Source of the DNA: Anabaena sphaerica FACHB-251
Lineage (GTDB): Bacteria > Cyanobacteriota > Cyanobacteriia > Cyanobacteriales > Nostocaceae
Reading direction: 5' to 3'
Assembly: GCF_014696825.1 (NCBI RefSeq)
Contig: NZ_JACJQU010000019.1
Location: 1-64,000, forward strand
Length of the DNA stretch: 64,000 nucleotides
Shown here: piece after piece, positions 18,354-27,556 of the stretch
Position numbering within the stretch: the first letter of the stretch is position 1
How the letters are laid out: every line of letters starts with the position of its first letter
Translations under genes and position numbers: made by a program
The notes under the pieces: generated by a model
Told to the model about the DNA's origin: nothing
Database searches by the model: none
The model's input: the letters and a program-made list of their open reading frames with translations, nothing else

Positions 18354-18911
18354 TCTCACCAGGTTGTTAATGATTAAAACAAAATCAGCCAGAATGCCTA
18401 TCAAATTTTCTTGATTCAAAATCGGGACATGAACAAAGATGCAAGGAATGGGTAGTTGAGATTGACTCAGGTAGTTCAACACTGAATGATAAAGACCTTC
18501 GCACACAAATTTACCACAGTCGTAGCTAATCTCAACTGCCGCTGTTCCAGCTACTAATTGTTCAACATCAACAGTTGTTTGCAAAGTTGTTGGCAAAAAA
18601 TTTTCTGGACAATCTTTAGATGAAATATCCGTAGCCTGAACAGACATGATACTGGCGACGACTTCCACACTTAAATTTTGCCGACTAGCAGCCATACCAC
18701 AACAGATAACATAATCAGGTTGGAGTTCATTGATTTTGGCAATGACGCGAGAACTGGCAACCGCAACATCTACAGGTAGCAGGCGCAGAAAATTTAAATC
18801 ATGATCGACACAAGCCATTTTGGCTAGTTCGAGTAACAAATCATCAGAAGAATTTGACTGTTGTTCACTCAGCCAAGTGTTAAAAGAAGTTAATAAGATT
18901 TTTTTCTGCAT
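18324..18911 (-). CDS. Pyroglutamyl peptidase I-like protein (peptidase C15)
   Basis: A 195-residue cytoplasmic cysteine peptidase that removes N-terminal pyroglutamate in the family. All three catalytic positions are recognisable: Glu in GMAASRQNLSVEVVA, Cys in YDCGKFVCEGLY (as in the VCN motif), and His in CIFVHVP. The N-terminus ILLTSFNTW matches the ILVTGF start of Pcp. The last residues (REQGTVS) are encoded by GTTCCCT heptamers, so the original C-terminus has been extended or replaced. It is slightly short against the usual ~210-215. Divergent from hisH, with 64 bases between starts. Confidence 0.82.
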   Translation of the reverse strand: MQKKILLTSFNTWLSEQQSNSSDDLLLELAKMACVDHDLNFLRLLPVDVAVASSRVIAKINELQPDYVICCGMAASRQNLSVEVVASIMSVQATDISSKDCPENFLPTTLQTTVDVEQLVAGTAAVEISYDCGKFVCEGLYHSVLNYLSQSQLPIPCIFVHVPILNQENLIGILADFVLIINNLVRGNREQGTVS

Positions 18912-18975
18912 AAAAAATATTATTTAGAATTAGAATATAAATGCCCTCCCTAATAAATTTACAAGGAGCAGGTAA

Positions 18976-19611
18976 ATGCCAGTAATTGCAGTCGTAGATT
19001 ACGAGATGGGAAATTTGCACTCTGTCTGTAAAGGTTTAGAAAAAGCTGGTGCAACTCCTAAAGTAACTTATTCTGCCAAGGAGTTAGAACAAGCAGATGC
19101 TGTAGTTTTGCCAGGAGTAGGAGCATTTGATCCCGCCATGCAACACTTGCGATCGCGTGGTTTGGAACAACCTATTAAGGATGTGATCGCATCTGGTAAA
19201 CCCTTCTTAGGTATTTGTCTAGGACTGCAAATTTTGTTTGAATCTAGCGCCGAAGGAACTCAACCAGGACTAGGAATTGTACGCGGGAAAGTGCGGCGAT
19301 TTCGTTCAGAAGCCGGTATTGCTATTCCCCACATGGGTTGGAATCAACTGCAACTGACTCAACCAAAAAGTATTTTGTGGGAACATTTACCCGCTCAACC
19401 TTGGGTTTATTTTGTCCATTCCTACTATGTTGAGCCAACTGAACCGCAAATTAGAGCAGCAACAGTGAGTCATGGTAGTCAAACAGTTACAGCTGCGATC
19501 GCTCATGAAAATCTCATGGCGGTTCAATTCCATCCAGAAAAATCCTCTAATATAGGATTGCAAGTTTTATCTAATTTTGTGGCTCAAGTTCGTGAAAAAA
19601 TCCCTGCTTAA
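18976..19611 (+). CDS. hisH: Imidazole glycerol phosphate synthase, glutaminase subunit
   Basis: HisH releases ammonia from glutamine and passes it to HisF in histidine biosynthesis. The 211-residue class I amidotransferase has the nucleophile elbow GICLGLQ (Cys near 80) and the His-Glu pair in VQFHPEKSS near 186-190, plus the HisH-typical IPHMGWNQL and YFVHSYY. The ribosome binding site is good (ACAAGGAGCAGGTAA). No other his gene is adjacent. Confidence 0.96.
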   Translation: MPVIAVVDYEMGNLHSVCKGLEKAGATPKVTYSAKELEQADAVVLPGVGAFDPAMQHLRSRGLEQPIKDVIASGKPFLGICLGLQILFESSAEGTQPGLGIVRGKVRRFRSEAGIAIPHMGWNQLQLTQPKSILWEHLPAQPWVYFVHSYYVEPTEPQIRAATVSHGSQTVTAAIAHENLMAVQFHPEKSSNIGLQVLSNFVAQVREKIPA

Positions 19612-19627
19612 TAAAAATTTGCAATTT

Positions 19628-19692
19628 TGTCAGTTGTCAGTTGTCAGTTGTCCAATAACTAATAACTAATGACTAATGATCAATAACTAATG
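19628..19692. repeat. STRR arrays before rsmD
   Basis: TCAGTTG repeats (19630-19652) are followed by AATAACT/AATGACT heptamers (about 19654-19692). The array runs into the rsmD start codon, which is part of the last TAACTAATG unit. Confidence 0.8.
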
Positions 19693-20247
19693 AGTCTGAG
19701 AATTTACGGGAATCGTCTGTTAAAAACTTTGCCAGGGCAAGAAACTAGGCCTACCAGTTCGCGAGTACGGGAGGCAGTTTTTAATATTTGGCAGGGAGAA
19801 ATTGATAATTGTCGCTGGTTGGATTTGTGCGCCGGTAGTGGTTCAATGGGTGCAGAGGCTTTATGTAGAGGAGCCAGCTTAGTAGTAGGAATTGAACAAT
19901 CAAGTCGAGCCTGTGCCATTATTCAACAGAATTGGCAGCAGGTAGCTAATAATGATCAAAAATTTCAAATATTGCGGGGAAATATACTCCAGCAGTTAAA
20001 AAAATTATCAGGTCAAAAGTTTAACAGAATATATTTTGATCCACCTTATGCCAGTGGTTTATATGAGCCTGTTTTAGAAGCGATCGCTCATTATCAACTT
20101 TTAGATCCTGACGGGGAAATAGCCGTCGAACATAGTCCTAATTTTACACCCCCAGAAATCCCTAATTGGGAAATCTGCCACCAAAAAGTTTATGGCAACA
20201 CAGCAGTTACCTTTTACAGAACCATGGAATCAGAAAATATGGATTGA
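19690..20247 (+). CDS. rsmD: 16S rRNA (guanine966-N2)-methyltransferase
   Basis: RsmD uses S-adenosylmethionine to methylate G966 of 16S rRNA. The 185-residue protein shows RPTSSRVREAVFNIW at the N-terminus, the SAM-binding motif LDLCAGSGSMGAEAL near 45, and the catalytic motif IV DPPYASG near 117. The length is typical. The start codon lies in an STRR array, with no clear ribosome binding site. Confidence 0.93.
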   Translation: MSLRIYGNRLLKTLPGQETRPTSSRVREAVFNIWQGEIDNCRWLDLCAGSGSMGAEALCRGASLVVGIEQSSRACAIIQQNWQQVANNDQKFQILRGNILQQLKKLSGQKFNRIYFDPPYASGLYEPVLEAIAHYQLLDPDGEIAVEHSPNFTPPEIPNWEICHQKVYGNTAVTFYRTMESENMD

Positions 20248-20323
20248 TGGGGAGCTAGGTTGACAGTATTCAAATTTTTCCTAACTCCCCACCACTCAGG
20301 ACTCAGAACTCAGAACTCAGGAC

Positions 20324-20437
20324 TCAGCCGCCCAACTCAGTGGGGCGCTTATATTGCTTATAGGCAGCATAAAAAAGTCCGCTAAGGGTGACGAAAATCA
20401 GACCTAGAACAATACCTGACAGTAGGGGTTCAACCAC
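20324..20437 (-). CDS. petG: Cytochrome b6f complex subunit PetG
   Basis: A 37-codon gene starting GTG at 20437, 8 bases after GAGGAGAT. The translation reads [20 protein letters not shown] then [17 protein letters not shown], an almost exact PetG: one transmembrane helix with a short basic stromal tail. PetG stabilises the cytochrome b6f complex in thylakoids. The gene is divergent from cytM. It is easily missed because of its size and GTG start. Confidence 0.95.
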   Translation of the reverse strand: MVEPLLSGIVLGLIFVTLSGLFYAAYKQYKRPTELGG

Positions 20438-20646
20438 TGTAAATCTCCTCTTTGCAAATTTTCAAGATTCGTTTCCTGTTTTTGATTTTACCAAATCCCG
20501 CATCAATCCAGCACCCTAAGCCGTTTTTGGAATGTAACGACTATCTAAAAATTTTCATCTGTGCTTGCAGGTACAATCAAGAAATTTTAAGCTATGTGTA
20601 GGAAATGAAAAGTTTTTTGTACACCTAGACTGTAAAAGTAAACCTT

Positions 20647-21021
20647 TTGGATAAGCAGCTTACCAAACCTGAAACTTTGATTCAGTGGATCGCTTTGTCG
20701 GCTTTGGCGATACTCATCGCCATCCCTTTGGCTATTTTTGGTGTTCAGATAGTTCAAGCCTCCGATCCTTACGTCAAAGATGTTTTATCACTGACAGGAA
20801 ACTCAGTACAGGGAAAGGCTATCTTTCAAACCAACTGTGCTGTTTGTCACGGATGGGAAGCTGATGGATTTGTCGGACCAAGCTTACAAGCTGTCTCCAA
20901 GCGCAAATCTCGATATGGGTTGATTAACCAAGTAATTAGCGGTAAAACTCCTCCCATGCCCAAATTCCAGCCCAGCACCCAAGAAATGGCAGACCTTTTG
21001 AGTTATTTGGAAAGTCTTTGA
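20647..21021 (+). CDS. cytM: Cytochrome c, CytM type
   Basis: A 124-residue class I c-type cytochrome. It has an N-terminal hydrophobic anchor or signal (~12-35, IALSALAILIAIPLAIFGVQIV), the haem-binding motif CAVCH near residue 64, GFVGPSL, and a Met ligand in PPMPKF near 100. The uncleaved-type anchor and overall pattern fit cytochrome M, a low-potential cytochrome conserved in cyanobacteria with roles proposed in respiration/photosynthesis regulation. The start is TTG at 20647; no in-frame ATG is available upstream of the anchor. Confidence 0.85.
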   Translation: MDKQLTKPETLIQWIALSALAILIAIPLAIFGVQIVQASDPYVKDVLSLTGNSVQGKAIFQTNCAVCHGWEADGFVGPSLQAVSKRKSRYGLINQVISGKTPPMPKFQPSTQEMADLLSYLESL

Positions 21022-21024
21022 CAC

Positions 21025-21047
21025 TCCCCGGTCTAAGGACGCGGGGA
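21025..21047 (+). terminator. Hairpin between convergent cytM and TPR gene
   Basis: TCCCCG (21025-21030) pairs with CGGGGA (21042-21047) around an 11-base loop, four bases after the cytM stop. It may end transcription of both converging genes. The CACTCCCCGG-CGCGGGGATTC form also resembles the end hairpins of IS200/IS605-type elements, so a solo transposon end is an alternative. Confidence 0.5.
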
Positions 21048-21053
21048 TTCTGT

Positions 21054-21524
21054 TTAACTGAGTTTAATTGTACATTCGAGAATCAGTTTCTGATTCACTA
21101 AGGAATAGGGTTGAATTTTCAATGCTTGTTGAAAAGTTTGGATAGCCTCGCGATACTTTTTTAGTGCTGCGTAACACAAGCCCATACCATGAAGTGCGCC
21201 AAAATGCATTGGATTTAGCTGCACAACCATCTGACAGTCATCTAGAGATTTATGATAATTGCCCACACTGTAATATAGAAAAGCTCGTCTATTCCAAGCT
21301 TCGGCAAAATCTGGTTGTGCTTGAATAAGTTTTGTTAATACTTCTTCTGCTGTGCCGATTTCCCCTGCATCCATCAGCTTTTGACTATAGTCAATCTTTT
21401 CTAGCCCAGATATTCCCTTTTGCTGAAACCAGAGCCGCCAAATTTTTCGAGTCGCTTGCTCACGGACTAAAGCATCAGGATTTTTCAAGTCTTCCAGCAG
21501 AAAATTGATAGATAAAGAATCCAT
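21054..21524 (-). CDS. TPR-repeat protein
   Basis: A 156-residue protein with at least two to three tetratricopeptide repeats: AEEVLTKLIQAQPDFAEAWN, RAFLYYSVGNYHKSLDDCQM (ending VVQLNPMHFGAL), and GLCYAALKKYREAIQTFQQA (ending LKIQPYS). There is no signal peptide and no enzymatic motif. The N-terminal 45 residues (LKNPDALVREQATRKIWRLWF) look like one HEAT-like helix pair. Probably a cytoplasmic protein-protein interaction factor; partner unknown. Convergent with cytM. Confidence 0.82.
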   Translation of the reverse strand: MDSLSINFLLEDLKNPDALVREQATRKIWRLWFQQKGISGLEKIDYSQKLMDAGEIGTAEEVLTKLIQAQPDFAEAWNRRAFLYYSVGNYHKSLDDCQMVVQLNPMHFGALHGMGLCYAALKKYREAIQTFQQALKIQPYSLVNQKLILECTIKLS

Positions 21525-21807
21525 GAAGTTGATAACAGGTAAGTTGACCTTGCAAAGAACTTTTGCAGAAGATTATCTCCTAAGTTATGTTTAAAGTCAT
21601 CAATGAATTCTCGTATCTTGATTAAAAATTTTTTGGATAAACTTTTGTATTGATTAATACAAAGCTTTGGCAAGAATTATGTATATTCAGGAATAAGTAG
21701 TCATCAGCATAATAAAATATTAAAAATAACAACTAACTAACGATGCTTGACAAGTCTTAGTAACTAATGGTTGATAAAAACATCACACAATAAATAACTT
21801 AAAGACT

Positions 21808-23067
21808 ATGCCAAAGCCAAATAGCGTTTCCAGGCATATTGTTCTCACTTCACATCCCAGTCAGTTTGGTCCAAAACCAATCCCCATTCATTGGGGGGCG
21901 GCTGAACCGATGCAGCGGGGTCCGATTATTGCCACGTTAACAAAGCAAACTCATCGGAATGTAATTGGTACTCATTCAGGCAGTTATGCAGTTTATCGGG
22001 CTTTAGCAGTGGCTAGTGGGGCGCTGCAAACGGATCACCGGGCAGATTTAACTAATACATCTCCAGTAGAACATATTGGACCCCATCCGAGTTGGGCTGA
22101 TGCAGATAAGATAGTATCTATTGATCCTTATGGGGCGATCGCATCCGAAGTATTTAGCACTTATTATCAACAAGGGTATGATATTCGCCCGACAATTGCC
22201 ATCACTAAGGCGCATATTAATATGCCCGAACTGCAAGAAGCAGTAGCAAAGGGACGCTTGCAGGTAGATGGCAAAATCATGAAAGCCAATGGTGATTTAG
22301 TAGTGACTAAAGCTGCTATTGAACCAGTATGGTATTTACCGGGAATTGCCAAACGCTTTGGCATTACAGAAGCAGATTTACGCCGCGCTTTATTTGAACA
22401 AACCGGAGGGATGTTTCCCGAACTGGTGACACGCTCAGATTTGGAAGTATTTTTACCACCAATTGGGGGATTAACAGTATATATTGTTGGGGAAATTGCG
22501 GCCATTACAGATGTCAATAAACCTCTAGCTGTGCGGGTACATGATGAGTGTAACGGTTCTGATGTCTTTGGTTCGGATATTTGCACCTGTCGTCCTTATT
22601 TAGTACATGGAATTGAGGTATGTGTACAAACAGCACAGTCAGGGGGTGCGGGTGTAATTGTCTACTGTCGCAAAGAAGGCCGCGCCTTGGGTGAAGTAAC
22701 AAAGTTCTTAGTGTACAATGCTCGCAAGCGACAAGAAGGAGGCGATCGCGCAGATGCCTATTTTGCCCGGACAGAATGCGTTGCAGGTGTCCAAGATATG
22801 CGGTTTCAAGAACTCATGCCAGATGTATTACATTGGTTAGGTATTACTCGCATTGATCGCATGGTTTCTATGAGTAATATGAAATTTAATGCCATCACAG
22901 ACGCAGGAATTGAAATTGTAGAAAGAGTACCAATTCCAGAAGATTTAATACCCCAAGATGCCAGAGTAGAAATTGAAGCCAAAAAAGCTGCGGGTTACTT
23001 CACTACCGGAGATGTTTTAGATGCAGATAGTTTGGCAGATATTAAGGGAAGAAATTTAGATTCATAG
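21808..23067 (+). CDS. GTP cyclohydrolase II-like protein, URC1 type
   Basis: This 419-residue protein carries the RibA catalytic domain in its second half: the zinc cysteines in VHDECNGSDVFGSDICTC near 250-265 and the substrate loop VYCRKEGRALGEVTKF near 290. The longer N-terminal half (FGPKPIPIHWGAAEPMQRGP) is not found in riboflavin-pathway RibA. In bacteria and yeasts, RibA-like proteins next to a DUF1688 protein and uracil phosphoribosyltransferase belong to the URC uracil-catabolism pathway, in which URC1 acts after uracil is ribosylated. URC4-like and upp genes follow, supporting that role over riboflavin synthesis. Confidence 0.85.
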   Translation: MPKPNSVSRHIVLTSHPSQFGPKPIPIHWGAAEPMQRGPIIATLTKQTHRNVIGTHSGSYAVYRALAVASGALQTDHRADLTNTSPVEHIGPHPSWADADKIVSIDPYGAIASEVFSTYYQQGYDIRPTIAITKAHINMPELQEAVAKGRLQVDGKIMKANGDLVVTKAAIEPVWYLPGIAKRFGITEADLRRALFEQTGGMFPELVTRSDLEVFLPPIGGLTVYIVGEIAAITDVNKPLAVRVHDECNGSDVFGSDICTCRPYLVHGIEVCVQTAQSGGAGVIVYCRKEGRALGEVTKFLVYNARKRQEGGDRADAYFARTECVAGVQDMRFQELMPDVLHWLGITRIDRMVSMSNMKFNAITDAGIEIVERVPIPEDLIPQDARVEIEAKKAAGYFTTGDVLDADSLADIKGRNLDS

Positions 23068-23487
23068 CTAATTATGGCGGGAGCATCCCAAATTTGTAAG
23101 TTTGTTTTTATCAAGTGACCCAAGGCTTGAAAGAAACGAACCACGAAGGACACAAAGAGCGCGTTCGCGTAGCGTTCCGAAGGCATAGGTTAAGAAAGTT
23201 TCCAAGGTTTTTCTAGTCAGTGTGGTGATTTTGCCAGAAAATTGGGATACTCTCATCATGGCAGGGTTTCACATGGAAATAAAAATCTAGAAATATAGCT
23301 GTAGCCAGGATAATTAGGACATGATTAGTCCTTGAAACTAAAGAATAACAATGGTTTTACTCTTGCCTTTTGCCTATTGCTATAACAAACAATTCTATTT
23401 CTCCTCTCTCTGTGTTCTCTGTGCCTGGAATGGTTCGTTTAGAAGAATAATTTATTTCTTGGAATATTATATTTTGGGTTGTAAAGA
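23068..23487. other. 420-base gap between URC1-like and URC4-like genes with repeats
   Basis: It contains CGAACCACGAAGGACACAAA (about 23137-23156), the same repeat type that is inserted in mutS, a palindromic GCGTTCGCGTAGCGTTCCGA segment (about 23161-23180), and CTCTCTGTGTTCTCTGTGCC near 23405-23424. I see no gene. The gap means URC1 and URC4 may be separately transcribed. Confidence 0.5.
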
Positions 23488-24726
23488 GTGAACAAAAAAA
23501 GCGCAGACGTACAAATAAACAACGATAATCTAATTAGATATCTTCGTTCTCCCATATCAATCCGGGAACGTTGCCAAGAATTATTTGATTTATCAATTGC
23601 GGGTAAATCTCGACATTTTACTGTCAATTTATCACAATTAGAAGCAGTTGCAGATTATGTAATTGCAGTAAGCTGGGAAAACTACCCACACTTGCAAATT
23701 CCTTTTCACAGTCGTTGGCAACATTTTCAAGCAGGAGGAGTTTTCAGACTAGGCAAATTTGATCAAAAATTGGCAGGTTTAACACCAGTCGAAAAGGCAG
23801 CCATAAAGTTTGATTTAGCTGTTGTCAGTGTGTTATTAGATGCGGGTGCAGGTAATAATTGGCGTTATTTTGAGCAAGAAACTAATTTAAGTTTTGGACG
23901 TTCTGAAGGTTTAGCAGTTGCTAGTTTCCAGATGTTTTTTCAAGGTAATTTTTCTAGAGATGGGTCGCTACAAGTTGATGCTGCAAAATTGCAAACTTTG
24001 ACAGAATCGGAATTAGCAAATGGGTTTCAGGTAAGTTCAGAAAATCCTTTAGTGGGAATCAAGGGGCGTTTAAGTTTACTGCAAAAATTAGGACAAGTTT
24101 TAGTATCTGCACCTCATTTATTTGGAGAAGGAAAACCCAGACCAGGAAATTTGGTAAATTATCTTTTAGCTAAATCTGAAAATGGTCAGTTAGCAGCTTC
24201 TACAGTTCTGGATGCAGTTCTGACAGGTTTGGGTGAGATTTGGCCAGGAAGATTAGAAATTGCCGGAATAAATTTGGGTGATGTATGGTTTCACCAAGAT
24301 GTTAGCAATGGTGGTTTAGTACCTTTTCACAAACTTTCTCAATGGCTAACATACTCTTTATTAGAACCATTACAAGAATTAGGTTTGATAATTACTGGTT
24401 TAGATCAACTCACAGGTTTACCAGAATATCGTAATGGTGGTTTATGTCTTGATTTGGGATTAATTATTCCTAAAGATTCTGAGATTTTAAAATTATCTCA
24501 CTCGGTAGATTCTGAAGTTATAATTGAATGGCGTGCTTTGACGGTGATTCTTTTAGATTATATTGCTGCTACTGTGCGAGAAAAGTTGGAAATGAGTGCA
24601 GAAGAATTACCTTTGGTCAAGGTATTACAAGGAGGAACTTGGACTGCGGGGAGAAAAATTGCTGCTGAACTCAGAAAAGGAGGTGTTCCTCCTATACAAA
24701 TTAGCAGTGATGGTACAGTATTTTAA
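23488..24726 (+). CDS. URC4/urg3 family protein (DUF1688)
   Basis: A 412-residue cytoplasmic protein of the DUF1688 family, required for uracil catabolism by the URC pathway in yeasts (URC4) and co-occurring with RibA-like URC1 in bacteria. Family-like motifs include LRSPISIRERCQELFDLSIAGK, HSRWQHFQAGG, SVLLDAGAGNNWRY, RPGNLVNYL, and the C-terminal LQGGTWTAGRKIAAELRKGG. The start is GTG at 23488. The precise reaction is not known. It follows the URC1-like gene and precedes upp, which fits the pathway. Confidence 0.88.
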   Translation: MNKKSADVQINNDNLIRYLRSPISIRERCQELFDLSIAGKSRHFTVNLSQLEAVADYVIAVSWENYPHLQIPFHSRWQHFQAGGVFRLGKFDQKLAGLTPVEKAAIKFDLAVVSVLLDAGAGNNWRYFEQETNLSFGRSEGLAVASFQMFFQGNFSRDGSLQVDAAKLQTLTESELANGFQVSSENPLVGIKGRLSLLQKLGQVLVSAPHLFGEGKPRPGNLVNYLLAKSENGQLAASTVLDAVLTGLGEIWPGRLEIAGINLGDVWFHQDVSNGGLVPFHKLSQWLTYSLLEPLQELGLIITGLDQLTGLPEYRNGGLCLDLGLIIPKDSEILKLSHSVDSEVIIEWRALTVILLDYIAATVREKLEMSAEELPLVKVLQGGTWTAGRKIAAELRKGGVPPIQISSDGTVF

Positions 24727-24783
24727 GATATTTCTCTAAAAATCGTAATCGTATTAAACTGTTTTTTATTTATATTTTGTCAA

Positions 24784-25227
24784 ATGTCTAAACAAAGCTC
24801 GGATCAGTCCCAACCCAAAAAAGCACAAAAAAAACATAGATTTTTTCTCAACCTCTATGAAGACTGCGCTTTTACTAAATGTCCAAAATGTGAAACAAAT
24901 ACGAAAATACGTAAATTTCCTTTGGTAATTCATATTAAGCCACATCAGCTTTTTGTCCTCAATAAACAGTGCAAATATTGTACGAACTGTGACCTCATTA
25001 TCGTTAAAAAGCAGGAAATAGAATCTTTGATGGCTTTTGGATTCAGCCAGATAAATACCGAAATTATTGGCAATAAATATTTGGTGTTAGGAACAATTGA
25101 TAAAAAAGATTGGAAAGAAAACCAAAAAAGTTGTCTTTCTCCTCACGACATAATGGAACGAATGTTTATTTTTGCAGACGAATGGAATTTTAAAGTCATT
25201 CCGGCTGGGTGGTATCCAAAAGAATGA
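24784..25227 (+). CDS. Small zinc-ribbon protein between URC4-like gene and upp
   Basis: A 147-residue protein I do not recognise. It has a Lys/Gln-rich start (SKQSSDQSQPKKAQKKHRF), then two cysteine pairs: CPKC near residue 37 and CKYCTNC near 62. Together these could bind one zinc ion in a treble-clef or ribbon. The C-terminal half contains YLVLGTIDKKDW and FADEWNFKVIPAGWYPKE. The gene lies 57 bases after the URC4-like stop and 45 bases before upp on the same strand, so it could be a URC-operon member, but its composition is AT-richer than the flanking genes and it may be an insertion. Confidence 0.7.
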   Translation: MSKQSSDQSQPKKAQKKHRFFLNLYEDCAFTKCPKCETNTKIRKFPLVIHIKPHQLFVLNKQCKYCTNCDLIIVKKQEIESLMAFGFSQINTEIIGNKYLVLGTIDKKDWKENQKSCLSPHDIMERMFIFADEWNFKVIPAGWYPKE

Positions 25228-25272
25228 CCGTAGCTTAAAACTAAAATTCAGAAAAATAATATTGAAGTAAAA

Positions 25273-25908
25273 ATGTATCCACAAGTAAAATTAATTGAAC
25301 ATCCATTGCTACAACACAAACTTACGCTCATGCGGAAAGTTGAAACCAGCACCACGAAATTTCGTAACCTGCTGAAAGAAGTGAGTTTGTTATTAGCTTA
25401 TGAAGTCACGCGAGATTTACCGCTAAAATATGAACCTATCAAAACGCCATTAGCAGCGATGAATGCACCAGTTTTAGCACCTGATAAAAAGTTAGTATTG
25501 GTGTCTGTAATGCGTGCAGGACAAGGTATTTTAGATGGTATGCTAGAGTTAATGCCATCGGCAAGAGTAGGGCATATTGGTTTATATCGTGATCCAAAAA
25601 CTCTGATTCCTGTTGAGTATTATTTCAAAGTTCCTCAAGATGTTGATCAGCGGGATATGTTAGTGGTAGACCCGATGCTGGCAACTGGTAATACAGCTGT
25701 AGCTGCTGTAGAACGTTTGAAGTCAACTAATCCTTTATCAATTAAGTTTGTTTGTTTACTTGCTGCACCAGAAGGGATTGAAAATTTCTGTTCAGTTCAT
25801 CCTGATGTACCTGTGTATACCGCTGCTATTGATGACTATTTAGATGAACATGGTTATATTATTCCAGGTTTGGGAGATGCAGGCGATCGCCTATTTGGGA
25901 CAAAATAA
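25273..25908 (+). CDS. upp: Uracil phosphoribosyltransferase
   Basis: Upp converts uracil plus PRPP to UMP. The 211-residue protein has the family signatures [12 protein letters not shown] near 10, the [10 protein letters not shown] substrate loop, the PRPP-binding motif [15 protein letters not shown] near 135, and the uracil-binding C-terminus [15 protein letters not shown]. Downstream of URC1- and URC4-like genes it probably supplies the first step of uracil catabolism as well as salvage. Confidence 0.95.
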   Translation: MYPQVKLIEHPLLQHKLTLMRKVETSTTKFRNLLKEVSLLLAYEVTRDLPLKYEPIKTPLAAMNAPVLAPDKKLVLVSVMRAGQGILDGMLELMPSARVGHIGLYRDPKTLIPVEYYFKVPQDVDQRDMLVVDPMLATGNTAVAAVERLKSTNPLSIKFVCLLAAPEGIENFCSVHPDVPVYTAAIDDYLDEHGYIIPGLGDAGDRLFGTK

Positions 25909-25946
25909 AAGTAGCTGTTCAGGGGTTGCTATATTTACGCAACCTT

Positions 25947-26588
25947 TTACTGTAAATTCTCCTGCATCCAACTCCTAAAATTCCGCATCGCCTGACTTCT
26001 GCCAATAGTTAAACACTGCGGCACATACTCATTAACTAATTCCACAATTGGAATATTAGGAAAATTAGGACTAAATGGAGATTTTACATATTGCCCATCC
26101 TGTAACAAGAAAATTTCTAAACCTTGTTTTTGATATCGCCAAAGTTCAGGAATTCCTAAAATTGCATAATTATCAAATCGAGTCCGAGAAGTAATATCAA
26201 TTTCAATAGCTAAATCTGGTGGTGGGTCTATATTTAAATCAATCCGATTTTTACCAATTACAGCCCCTTGATTTTGAATATAAAAACTGGTATCTGGTTC
26301 TACAGCTTGCCTCATTCTCTCATTTTTCAGAGTTGTAGAACCAAAAGGTTCAAAATCAACATCGAGTATTGCTAACAAAATTTTCACCAAATCACCAACA
26401 ATTTCCTTATCTTTTTCATGTTCAGCTAAAGGCACCATAATTTCTAACCAACCATTACTATAGGAAATACGCGCAGCACGCCTTTCTCCCATTTCTTCTA
26501 AAATATTTTCTAGTTGCTGCCAACTAATATCTTTGAGTAACATTTGTTGGCCTGGATGAACAATAATTTGTTGCAATTCTAACAACAT
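25947..26588 (-). CDS. Uma2 family endonuclease-like protein (DUF820)
   Basis: A 213-residue member of the Uma2/DUF820 group of PD-(D/E)XK-fold proteins, greatly expanded in cyanobacteria. Catalytic-type residues are visible: PDTSFYIQN (the PD), PPDLAIEIDIT (the E-x-D strand), and YAILGIPELWRY. The N-terminus ISWQQLENILEEMGERRAARISY is typical. The function is unproven; some are thought to be transposon-associated nucleases. Convergent with upp, about 40 bases apart. Confidence 0.88.
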   Translation of the reverse strand: MLLELQQIIVHPGQQMLLKDISWQQLENILEEMGERRAARISYSNGWLEIMVPLAEHEKDKEIVGDLVKILLAILDVDFEPFGSTTLKNERMRQAVEPDTSFYIQNQGAVIGKNRIDLNIDPPPDLAIEIDITSRTRFDNYAILGIPELWRYQKQGLEIFLLQDGQYVKSPFSPNFPNIPIVELVNEYVPQCLTIGRSQAMRNFRSWMQENLQ

Positions 26589-26730
26589 ATTGCCTCTGAT
26601 TAATTCATAATTATTTATTTTTCTACCCTGTCACACTGCTCACAATCACAATTTTAACTTAAACATACTCAAAGTCCAGAAATTAGTTAAAATCAACATC
26701 ACAGAAAAATGAAGCAGGAGAAACCCAGGC

Positions 26731-27450
26731 GTGCCTACACTCGGTGTAAATATTGACCATATCGCCACCATCCGCCAAGCCAGACGGACAGTAGAACCAG
26801 ACCCCATTGCAGCAGCAGTATTAGCAGAATTAGCTGGTGCTGATGGCATTACCGCCCATTTGCGCGAAGACAGAAGACATATTCAAGATAGAGATGTGCG
26901 TCTGTTGCGCCAAACAGTGAGAACGCACTTAAACTTAGAAATGGCTGCTACTGATGAAATGCTGGGAATTGCCCTCGACATCAAACCAGATTATGTAACT
27001 TTAGTACCGGAAAAGCGCGAAGAAGTAACAACAGAAGGCGGTTTGGATATTGTCGGACAAATTGCTAGAATAGGAGAAATAGTTGATAAATTGCAAAGTG
27101 CTGGCATTCCCGTGAGTTTGTTTATCGATGCCGAACCAGCACAAATCGAAGCTTCTGTCAAGGTGCAAGCGAAGTTTATTGAACTGCATACCGGACAATA
27201 TGCTGAGGCTAAAGATGAAACAACTCGCCAGCATGAATTAGCTATATTAGCCCAGGGATGTGAGCAAGCGATTAAAGCTGGTTTGCGCGTCAATGCCGGT
27301 CATGGACTTACATACTGGAACGTTTACCCTGTGGCGGCACTTCCAGGTATGGAAGAACTCAATATTGGTCATACTATCATCAGTCGGGCAGCTTTAGTAG
27401 GAATGGAAAGAGCAGTCCGAGAGATGAAACAAGCCATACAGGGTCATTAG
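26731..27450 (+). CDS. pdxJ: Pyridoxine 5'-phosphate synthase
   Basis: PdxJ condenses 1-deoxyxylulose 5-phosphate with 3-amino-2-oxopropyl phosphate in vitamin B6 synthesis. The 239-residue TIM barrel starts GTG-CCT with the diagnostic [17 protein letters not shown], and has [13 protein letters not shown], the catalytic Glu in [23 protein letters not shown], and the phosphate-binding [10 protein letters not shown] and [12 protein letters not shown]. Length and motifs are normal. Confidence 0.96.
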   Translation: MPTLGVNIDHIATIRQARRTVEPDPIAAAVLAELAGADGITAHLREDRRHIQDRDVRLLRQTVRTHLNLEMAATDEMLGIALDIKPDYVTLVPEKREEVTTEGGLDIVGQIARIGEIVDKLQSAGIPVSLFIDAEPAQIEASVKVQAKFIELHTGQYAEAKDETTRQHELAILAQGCEQAIKAGLRVNAGHGLTYWNVYPVAALPGMEELNIGHTIISRAALVGMERAVREMKQAIQGH

Positions 27451-27493
27451 TCATTAGTCATTAGCAACTGATAACTGATAACTGATAACTGAA
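27448..27493. repeat. STRR arrays after pdxJ
   Basis: Three TCATTAG units (27448-27468) followed by three to four AACTGAT units (27467-27493). Intergenic. Confidence 0.75.
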
Positions 27494-27556
27494 GTAGAGG
27501 GGTTGTAGCTGCGTAATCCTAAAAATTTACAGTCACATTTGTAATTGAAGACTTCT

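Noticed and set aside
21808-23067. Riboflavin-pathway RibA
   Set aside because: The long N-terminal half and the adjacent URC4-like and upp genes fit URC1 better than a riboflavin enzyme.
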